Below are positions 1-5,943 of a DNA stretch of 43,824 nt, one piece after another (position 1 is the first letter of the stretch; each line of letters starts with the position of its first letter). The stretch is from DAXETY01 sp051155755 (GTDB lineage Bacteria > Desulfobacterota > Desulfobacteria > Desulfobacterales > SG8-13). The notes beneath the pieces were generated by a model. That model was given only the letters and a program-made list of their open reading frames with translations. It searched no databases and was not told the DNA's origin. The position numbers were made by a program, and so were the translations under genes. Location of the stretch: positions 1 through 43,824 of the forward strand of contig DAXETY010000077.1 of assembly GCA_051155755.1 (NCBI GenBank), given 5' to 3'.

Positions 1-98
1 GTATGCTGGCCGAGGTCGTCATCGGCAGCACCTCCCGCCGTGTCCTGCGACGCGGCAAAATACCGGTGATGGTGGTGCAGCTGCCGGAACCTAAGTAG
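1..98 (+). CDS. Universal stress protein, C-terminal fragment
   Basis: The window opens inside a gene whose reading frame starts at base 3 and ends at a TAG at 96-98. The 31 visible residues contain GSTSRRVLRRGKIPVMVV, the typical C-terminal strand and nucleotide-loop segment of UspA-family proteins (G-S-x-x-R-x-V-L-R, then a P-V-x-V-V strand). The rest of the protein lies upstream of the window, so length, start and number of Usp domains are unknown. It converges on rmuC, with 82 bases between the two stop codons and no clear hairpin there. Confidence 0.7.
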   Translation, partial: MLAEVVIGSTSRRVLRRGKIPVMVVQLPEPK

Positions 99-180
99 CG
101 TCCACCCAGAAAAAGGTTCAACGCCGCCGAAGTTTTCACCGAAATCGAGCGATTGTCAAGGTTGCCGCAGATACAAGGTT

Positions 181-1560
181 TCAGCATTCATGATCCTCTG
201 TAGCCGGTTCGCCAATCTTTTGCTCCGCCGTCACCGGAGAAGATGCCGCCGGCAATTCCTGGACTTTTTTCAGCCGACGGGAAATTATGCGGCTGCGAAC
301 CTCGGCGCGATCGATGCTGCTGCTGGCCTCCTGCAGTTTCTTCTTGGTTTGGGCCAGGACCGTTCCAAAAAGACCGAACTCCTTTTTCACCTTTCCCAGC
401 AGTTGCCAGACTTCGCTGGAACGTTTTTCGACCGCCAGGGTACGAAAACCCATTTGCAGGCTGTTGAGCAGTGCGGCCAGGGTGGTCGGCCCGGTCAGCA
501 CGACGCGGTATTCCCTTTGCAGCAGATCGCACAATCCCGGTCGCCGCAGCACTTCGGCGTAGAGACCTTCCACCGGAAGAAACAGGATCGCAAAATCGGT
601 GGTGGAAGGCGGATCGATGTATTTCTCCCGGATCGAGCGTGCTTCGGACTTGATGCGGGCCTCCAGGTCCTTTGCGGCTTTTTCGGCACCCTCGCGGTCG
701 GCCGCCTCCCGGGCCTCCTCGAGGCGCTGGTAATCTTCCTGGGGAAATTTGGCGTCGATCGGCAGCCAGACCGCTTTCCCGTCGCCGTTGCCGGTTCCGG
801 GCAGACGTACGGCGAATTCCACTCGCTCGCGGCTGTTCGGCTTCACGGCCACGTTGGCGGCATATTGCTCGGGCAATAGAATCTGTTCCAGGACGCTGCC
901 CAGTCGGATTTCGCCCCAGGTCCCGCGAGCCTTTACATTGGTGAGCACGCGCTTCAGGTCACCGACACCTGCGGCCAGGCTGCGCATTTCCCCCAGTCCT
1001 TTATAGACCTGCTCCAGGCGATCACTGACCTGGCGAAAAGATTCTCCCAATCGCCTTTCCAGCGTGGCATGCAGTTTTTCATCCACCGTGGCCCGCATCT
1101 CCTCGAGTTTGGTGCGGTTTTCATTCCGCAAGGCCTGCAACTGCCGGTCGACCCGGTTCTGCATGGCTTCGAATTTATCGGCATGCAGCCGGGTCATCTC
1201 CACCAGGTGCCGCGCAAACGAGTCGAGTTGATCTTTCTGCATACCGGCGTTTTCGGTGATTCTTCGCATCAGGGCTTCGACGCCCTCGCTCAAACCGGCC
1301 CTCAGTTCCCGGCGGGCCAGGCGGTCCCCGTTCGCAGCGGCCTCCCGACTCCGGTCGAATTCCGAGCGAAAGGCCTCCTCCAGCCTGGTTTGACGCTGTT
1401 GCAGTACATCAATGTGTTCTTTGAGGTCGGCGACGCCGGAAGCCGGCAGGCGCTTCAATAGCACCCACAGACCCGACAACGCGGCGGTGAGCAGGACGCA
1501 AACGGCTGCCAGCAGGATTTCGAGGTGCCATTGCAGCAGGAGTTGAAGGGTTTCGTTCAT
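181..1560 (-). CDS. rmuC: RmuC family DNA recombination protein
   Basis: A 459-residue protein with one N-terminal membrane segment (about residues 14-36), a long coiled-coil stretch (about 45-205) and a C-terminal RmuC domain. The domain shows GTWGE at 213-217 and IDAKFP at 268-273, where the conserved D and K resemble a restriction-nuclease-type core. In E. coli RmuC limits inversions at short repeats; the biochemical activity is poorly known, so only the family call is firm. I chose the ATG at 1558-1560 because the membrane segment follows at once; an upstream ATG at 1606-1608 would add 16 residues translated from the intergenic heptad repeat. A promoter-like heptad element lies just upstream. 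Confidence 0.9.
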   Translation of the reverse strand: MNETLQLLLQWHLEILLAAVCVLLTAALSGLWVLLKRLPASGVADLKEHIDVLQQRQTRLEEAFRSEFDRSREAAANGDRLARRELRAGLSEGVEALMRRITENAGMQKDQLDSFARHLVEMTRLHADKFEAMQNRVDRQLQALRNENRTKLEEMRATVDEKLHATLERRLGESFRQVSDRLEQVYKGLGEMRSLAAGVGDLKRVLTNVKARGTWGEIRLGSVLEQILLPEQYAANVAVKPNSRERVEFAVRLPGTGNGDGKAVWLPIDAKFPQEDYQRLEEAREAADREGAEKAAKDLEARIKSEARSIREKYIDPPSTTDFAILFLPVEGLYAEVLRRPGLCDLLQREYRVVLTGPTTLAALLNSLQMGFRTLAVEKRSSEVWQLLGKVKKEFGLFGTVLAQTKKKLQEASSSIDRAEVRSRIISRRLKKVQELPAASSPVTAEQKIGEPATEDHEC

Positions 1561-1989
1561 GTCGGTTAATCCGTTGGCCCGTTGGCCCGTAATTGGCTCA
1601 TAGCTCATAGCTCAAAGCTCAAAGCTGGAAGCAATGACAAATGCCAAAAATTATAAATGGCTAAAATTGAAAAACAAAACGCGATATAACACCACAGCTT
1701 GGCTGGACATTGGAAAACGAAATGGTTTTTTCGCCGTCTCGCCGCTTCGCCCTTTCTCCGATTCAGTGCCGGCAGATGCCCGATGCAACGCAAAAAAACC
1801 AAAAGTAACTCGCAACCCGCAACCACACACAACATATTGTATTCGCATAAATTTCATTATACAAGAAACGGTGGGATCGTCAAGCCTTGACAGCGTGCAT
1901 GCCCTGAGACAAAGTATCGCATTCACAAACCGAAATGAGCGATTGCCTCTCCGGCCCCTTGCCGGGGAACCGATTGGAACCTGCCGCCG
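1561..1989. other. Intergenic region rmuC/mutM (divergent), repeat-rich
   Basis: A 429-base A/T-rich gap between divergent genes. It holds two GTTGGCCC units (about 1574-1589), the heptad element at 1587-1680, and a short run of GC heptads near 1807-1826 (ACTCGCA, ACCCGCA, ACCACAC). The remainder contains an A/T-rich tract and no reading frame with protein-like composition. The mutM promoter must lie here, but I cannot point to convincing -35/-10 boxes for it. Confidence 0.6.
1587..1680 (-). repeat. Heptad plus A/T module element, copy 1 (upstream of rmuC)
   Basis: Six 7-base units run from 1596 to 1637 (GCTCATA twice, GCTCAAA twice, GCTGGAA, GCAATGA), bordered by CCGTAATT at 1587-1594. They are followed by an A/T module at 1646-1668 that differs by one base from 21658-21680. 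Read toward rmuC, the A/T module contains TATAAT (1650-1655) with a weak TTGTTT 16 bases upstream, so it could be the rmuC promoter. Homologous copies lie before livH and ligA in the same orientation relative to the gene. Confidence 0.75.
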
Positions 1990-2817
1990 ATGCCCGAACT
2001 GCCCGAAGTACAGACGCTGGTCGACGACCTGAACCGCGCCGGATTGGTAGGGGAGACGTTTACCGGTGCCCGGGTGTTCTGGCAGCGCAGTGTGGCGGTG
2101 CCCGCGCCGCACGTGTTTTGTCGCCGTTTGAAAGGCCGCCGCATCCGGGATATCCGCCGTCGCGGAAAGTTTATCGTTTTCGATCTGTCCGACGGCGGTC
2201 ACCTGATGATTCACCTGCGCATGTCGGGCCGCCTGCATCTGGTGGCCTCCGGTTCCAAGCGTTCCAAGCACGAGCACGTCCTTCTCTGTCTGGGGGATCG
2301 TCAACTGCGGCTGCATGACACCCGCAAATTCGGGCGGGTGTTTCTGGTGGAAGACGATCGCACCATCCTGGGACCGCTGGGCGTCGAACCCCTCGAGAAA
2401 GGATTTACCGCCGCCGCCCTCGGTAAATTACTGCGGGCGCGCAAGCGCATGATCAAGCCGCTGCTACTGGACCAGACCGTCATCGCCGGTCTGGGCAACA
2501 TTTACGCCGACGAGTCTCTCTGGGATGCCCGCATTCACCCCTGCCGCCTTTCCAACACGCTGACCTCAAAAGAGATCCGTGCCCTGCATCGCGCCATACC
2601 CAGGGCGCTGACATGCGGTCTTGAAAACCTGGGCACCAGCCTGGGCACCGGCAAAGCCAACTTCTATTCCGTCGCCCGCCACCGTGGCCGCAACCAGGAC
2701 TGCCTTCAGGTGTTCCGCCGGACCGGAGAACCCTGTCCGCGCTGCCGAACGCCCATCGAACGAATCATCGTGGGCCAGCGCAGTACGCACATCTGTCCCG
2801 CATGTCAAATCGGTTAA
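1990..2817 (+). CDS. mutM: Formamidopyrimidine-DNA glycosylase (Fpg/MutM)
   Basis: A 275-residue, full-length bifunctional base-excision enzyme that removes 8-oxoguanine and cleaves the abasic site. The N-terminus MPELPEVQT provides the catalytic Pro2 (after Met removal) and Glu3; the catalytic beta-loop lysine is in RRRGKF (Lys60); the GLGNIYADE segment is the conserved DNA-binding helix. The C-terminus has the Fpg zinc finger, CPRC and CPAC, ending four residues after the second pair. The start is fixed by Pro2. It is followed by 313 bases of repeats before lexA, so probably not in the same transcript unit by spacing, although the genes fit together as DNA repair. Confidence 0.96.
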   Translation: MPELPEVQTLVDDLNRAGLVGETFTGARVFWQRSVAVPAPHVFCRRLKGRRIRDIRRRGKFIVFDLSDGGHLMIHLRMSGRLHLVASGSKRSKHEHVLLCLGDRQLRLHDTRKFGRVFLVEDDRTILGPLGVEPLEKGFTAAALGKLLRARKRMIKPLLLDQTVIAGLGNIYADESLWDARIHPCRLSNTLTSKEIRALHRAIPRALTCGLENLGTSLGTGKANFYSVARHRGRNQDCLQVFRRTGEPCPRCRTPIERIIVGQRSTHICPACQIG

Positions 2818-2873
2818 CCGGTTGGCCGTCTGTCTGTTCGCCCGTCCGATTCGACTCGAATAAAAATGTTTCA

Positions 2874-3083
2874 TTGGTTTGATTGGTTCCATTGGTTTGA
2901 TTGGTTTGATTGGTTTAGACGAGGATCAATTCGATTCTATATTCATCTAAAAAAACTGGGTCGATTGGATCATGCTGGTTCAACAATTCCCGGGCATCTC
3001 ATGTAATTTCGGGTCTAACCAATCAAACCAATCGAACCAACCTAACATTATTCACATTCATATTTACATTGACATTTACATTC
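2874..3083. repeat. Inverted nonad arrays and hexamer run upstream of lexA
   Basis: Five 9-base units at 2874-2918 (TTGGTTTGA, TTGGTTCCA, TTGGTTTGA, TTGGTTTGA, TTGGTTTAG) face three complementary units at 3019-3045 (CCAATCAAA, CCAATCGAA, CCAACCTAA). The two arms could pair over about 24 bases around a loop of roughly 100. At 3054-3083 there are five hexamers of type ACATTN. The lexA start is 48 bases further on. The whole mutM-lexA gap (2818-3130) contains no gene; I see no convincing LexA palindrome in it. Confidence 0.7.
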
Positions 3084-3130
3084 TGCCGCGCTATCTTTCC
3101 ACAAGACCAGAACAACAAAAGAGATGCCCC

Positions 3131-3763
3131 ATGCAACCCGATCTGACATCGAAACAGCAGCGCCTGCTGCGCTATCTGGAACGCGAATCCCGTCGCAGCG
3201 CCGCCACGCCCAGTCTGCGGCAGACGGCCGAGGCCCTGGGCGTCAGCCACACCGCCGTTGCCCAGATGCTCAAAACGCTGGAAGACAAGGGCCTGGTGCG
3301 CCGGGAGGGTCGATACAGCCGAACGATTCATTTGCTCAACCGGGCCGGAGCGGTTGCCGGTCCGCTGCACTGGCAGGAGGTGCCGGTGGTCGGCCGCATC
3401 GCCGCCGGTTTTCCCCTGTATGCCCAGCCGGATTGGGAAGGAAGCCTGGTGATCGATGCCGAACGCTACCGCGGAACCGGTCTTTTCGCCCTGCGGGTTC
3501 GAGGCGACTCCATGAAAGACGCCGCCATCATCGACGGCGACCTGGTCATCTGCACACCGCGTCAATACGCCGAAAACGGGGAAATCGTCGTGGTTCTGAT
3601 CGAGCAGGAGGAGGCCACCGTCAAGCGGTTTTTCCGCCGCCGGGACCATATCGAGCTGCAGCCGGAAAACCCGGCCTACCCGTCGATGCGCTACGGATTC
3701 GACCAGGTGCTGATTCAGGGCAAAGTGATCGGAGTGCATCGGGGGCCGGAAGGGATCCGGTAA
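3131..3763 (+). CDS. lexA: LexA repressor (SOS regulator, self-cleaving)
   Basis: A 210-residue LexA of usual length. The N-terminal winged helix occupies about residues 5-68, with the recognition helix near SHTAVAQMLKTL. The S24 peptidase domain follows: Ala-Gly cleavage site at 92-93 (GRIAAGF), nucleophile Ser127 in RGDSM and general base Lys165 in ATVKRF. All residues for RecA-stimulated self-cleavage are present. The ATG at 3131 gives the standard N-terminus; an earlier in-frame ATG at 2972 would only translate the repeats. It heads a co-directional set with DUF72, imuB-like and dnaE2 genes, which it presumably represses. Its operator type cannot be read by eye. Confidence 0.93.
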   Translation: MQPDLTSKQQRLLRYLERESRRSAATPSLRQTAEALGVSHTAVAQMLKTLEDKGLVRREGRYSRTIHLLNRAGAVAGPLHWQEVPVVGRIAAGFPLYAQPDWEGSLVIDAERYRGTGLFALRVRGDSMKDAAIIDGDLVICTPRQYAENGEIVVVLIEQEEATVKRFFRRRDHIELQPENPAYPSMRYGFDQVLIQGKVIGVHRGPEGIR

Positions 3764-3792
3764 GACCACACGGGAAAAGATCTTGAACGCCG

Positions 3793-4620
3793 ATGAACAC
3801 CCGACTGTCTTCTTCATGCCGAATTTACGTCGGCACCAGCGGCTATGCCTATACCGAATGGGTCGAATCCGGTTTTTATCCCGCCGGGATATCCGCAGAA
3901 GAGATGCTGACGCATTACACCCGCCGGTTTGCACTCACCGAGTTGACCACCACCGGCTACCAATTGCCGCGGGCTGAAACGCTGGCGCGCTGCTGTCGCC
4001 GAACTCCGGAACATTTCCGTTTCGCCGTCCGCCTGATCCGTTCGCTGACCCACGAGATCGATTTCCAGCGCTGGCCCGAGCTGGCGGCGCGATATCGCGA
4101 CGGCCTGGCGCCGCTGCAACAGTACCGCCGTCTGGCGGCCGTGCTGCTGCAATGGCCCCCAAGCTTCGACCGCACACCGACACACCGCCGCTACCTGGCC
4201 TCCCTGCTCGAAGCGCTCGACGGTCTGCCCCTGGCGGTGGAATTCCGGCACGGTTCCTGGGCAACCGCAAGCGTTCGCCAGGAATTGCAGCGCCGACAGG
4301 TGGCGCTGGTCGCCGCCGATGCACCTCCGCTGCCGGAGCTGTTCCCGCCGCTGGGAACTGCCGCCAATCCGGATTTTTTCTGCGCACGCTTTTACGGCCG
4401 CAATACCGCCGGCTGGCGATCGGGCAAGACCTCGGTCCAGTTCGACTACGGCTACGGCGAAGCCGAACTGGCCAAATGGGTGGAACACCGTCTCGTGCCG
4501 CTGGCCCGCAGCGCTCGACAGGGCCTGCTGCTCTTTCACAATTACGTGCGGGCCCAGGCACCCCGGGATGCCGTCCGGATGATGCAGCTGCTACGGGAAA
4601 AGGGATTTGCGGTGGCATAA
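3793..4620 (+). CDS. DUF72 (YecE-like) protein inside the SOS operon
   Basis: A 275-residue TIM-barrel-like DUF72 protein: GTSGY at 14-18 followed by an FYP motif, and EFRHGSW at 150-156, the two most recognisable family motifs. The C-terminal part has LLLFHNYVRAQAPRDA where the family usually shows a YFNND-like motif with Gly and Asn-Ala, so it is a divergent member. The family's biochemical function is unknown. It starts 29 bases after lexA, and its TAA overlaps the next ATG by one base (TAATG), implying translational coupling with the imuB-like gene. imuA would be expected in this position. A second, more canonical DUF72 gene is at 34397. Confidence 0.88.
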   Translation: MNTRLSSSCRIYVGTSGYAYTEWVESGFYPAGISAEEMLTHYTRRFALTELTTTGYQLPRAETLARCCRRTPEHFRFAVRLIRSLTHEIDFQRWPELAARYRDGLAPLQQYRRLAAVLLQWPPSFDRTPTHRRYLASLLEALDGLPLAVEFRHGSWATASVRQELQRRQVALVAADAPPLPELFPPLGTAANPDFFCARFYGRNTAGWRSGKTSVQFDYGYGEAELAKWVEHRLVPLARSARQGLLLFHNYVRAQAPRDAVRMMQLLREKGFAVA

Positions 4621-5795
4621 TGCAAGAGCGATCCATCATCCACATCAACGTTGCCGATTTTGCCGTAGCGGTGGAACGCAGCATTGACAGCCGGCTGCGG
4701 CATCGACCGGTGATTGTCGCGCCGGCGGCCGCCGCACGGGCTTCGGTTTACGATATGAGCGAAGAAGCCTATCGCAGCGGCGTGCGCAAGGAAATGCCCC
4801 TGGCCCGGGCTCAGCGTCGCTGTCCGGATGCCGCCGTGCTTGCGCCGCATCCCGATCGCTACGAACACGCGACCGCCGTCATGCTCCGACACGCGATGCG
4901 CTACTCCCCGCGGATCGAAATCACCGACTGCAAAGGGCACCTGTATATCGACGCCACCGGAAGCAACCGGCTTTTCGGCCCGCCCCAGGATGTGGCCGAA
5001 CGAATCCGCCGCGCCGTAAGAAACGAACTGGGCGTGGCCCCCATCTGGACCGTCGCCGTCAACAAGCTTGTGGCCAAGACGGCTTCGCGCATCGTCAAAC
5101 CCGACGGCGAATACCTCGTCCGACCGGGAGAGGAATCCGCCTTTCTGGCCCCGCTGCCGCTGCATCTGATTCCGGGTATTGATCCCCAGACGTTGTTCCG
5201 GCTGCGGGAGTTCAACCTCGACCGGGCGGGACAAGTGGCCGGGCTCACGACCGAGCAGCTGGCGGCCGTCCTGGGACGCCGGGCTCTGGCGCTGTTTGAA
5301 GCCGTACGCGGCATCGACCGATCGCCGGTGCTGCCCGCCGGCGGATCATCGCAGCCGGTTCGGGTCGAACACGTTCTGGCCGAGGACTCCAACGAAGTTG
5401 AAGTCGTGGAGGGGGCATTGTTTCGCCTGGTGGAGCAGGCCGGAGCACGACTGCGCCGCCACCGCCGTGCCGCCCGAAAAGTCGGACTGATTCTGGACCA
5501 CTCCGACGGAGGACGGGTGGCGCGCCAGGCGGCCCTGCGGCCGCCCGCTGCCGACGACATTGGACTCTTTGCCGCAGCCAGAACGGTGCTGCAGCGGGTC
5601 TGGTTTCGCCGGGCGCGCATCCGCCGTCTGGAATTGACCTGCGGCCGGTTGACCGAACCGCCCGCCCAACGTGCGCTGTTCGCCGCAGAAGAAGCCCGGC
5701 GCCGCGACCGCGAAAACCTGATGAACGCCATCGACACCGTGCGCCGCCGCTTCGGCGACAATGCGATCCGCGTCGGTCGCACCATGGCCGCCTGA
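4620..5795 (+). CDS. imuB: ImuB-like, catalytically dead Y-family polymerase
   Basis: A 391-residue Y-family (UmuC/DinB fold) protein. Aligned by eye to E. coli DinB, the three metal-binding carboxylates are gone: Asp8 becomes Asn10 (IIHINVADF), and the Asp103-Glu104 pair of the SLDEAYLD motif becomes Gly106-His107 (CKGHLYID). Loss of these residues is the hallmark of ImuB, the non-catalytic scaffold of the ImuA-ImuB-DnaE2 mutasome. Near the C-terminus QRALF (350-354) fits a sliding-clamp-binding pentapeptide. The ATG at 4620 overlaps the DUF72 stop; the frame is open upstream to 4152, but that stretch lies within the DUF72 gene. It is unlikely to synthesise DNA alone and probably recruits the dnaE2 product. 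Confidence 0.85.
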   Translation: MQERSIIHINVADFAVAVERSIDSRLRHRPVIVAPAAAARASVYDMSEEAYRSGVRKEMPLARAQRRCPDAAVLAPHPDRYEHATAVMLRHAMRYSPRIEITDCKGHLYIDATGSNRLFGPPQDVAERIRRAVRNELGVAPIWTVAVNKLVAKTASRIVKPDGEYLVRPGEESAFLAPLPLHLIPGIDPQTLFRLREFNLDRAGQVAGLTTEQLAAVLGRRALALFEAVRGIDRSPVLPAGGSSQPVRVEHVLAEDSNEVEVVEGALFRLVEQAGARLRRHRRAARKVGLILDHSDGGRVARQAALRPPAADDIGLFAAARTVLQRVWFRRARIRRLELTCGRLTEPPAQRALFAAEEARRRDRENLMNAIDTVRRRFGDNAIRVGRTMAA

Positions 5796-5830
5796 ACTCT
5801 GCGTAATGGAGACAGTAAAATCTATAAAAA

Positions 5831-5887
5831 AAGGTTTGATTTCAACCAATAAAACCAATGCGACCAATCGAACCAATTGAACCGACT
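5831..5887. repeat. Nonad repeat array upstream of dnaE2
   Basis: Five degenerate 9-base units at 5843-5887 (CAACCAATA, AAACCAATG, CGACCAATC, GAACCAATT, GAACCGACT) in the same orientation as the lexA-proximal arm at 3019-3045. A single inverted half unit, GGTTTGA, lies at 5833-5839. The array lies in the 148-base gap between imuB and dnaE2. Confidence 0.65.
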
Positions 5888-5943
5888 TTGAACTTTAATT
5901 CAGCCTTGAACCGAATTTCACGGGCAAACGGCCAAACCAAATT

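Noticed and set aside
1596..1637. CRISPR array or coding repeat in the heptad runs
   Set aside because: Units are seven bases with no spacers, located between genes; the 9-base and 7-base arrays elsewhere have the same character.
2819..3130. LexA operator upstream of lexA
   Set aside because: The small palindrome ATTCG-ACT-CGAAT near 2850 does not match LexA-box types I know, and the nonad repeats make palindromes by chance; LexA boxes vary widely in this phylum, so I leave it uncalled.
4152..4619. N-terminal extension of the imuB-like protein
   Set aside because: It lies entirely inside the DUF72 gene in another frame and is Pro/Arg/Gly-rich; the Y-family fold begins exactly at the ATG at 4620.
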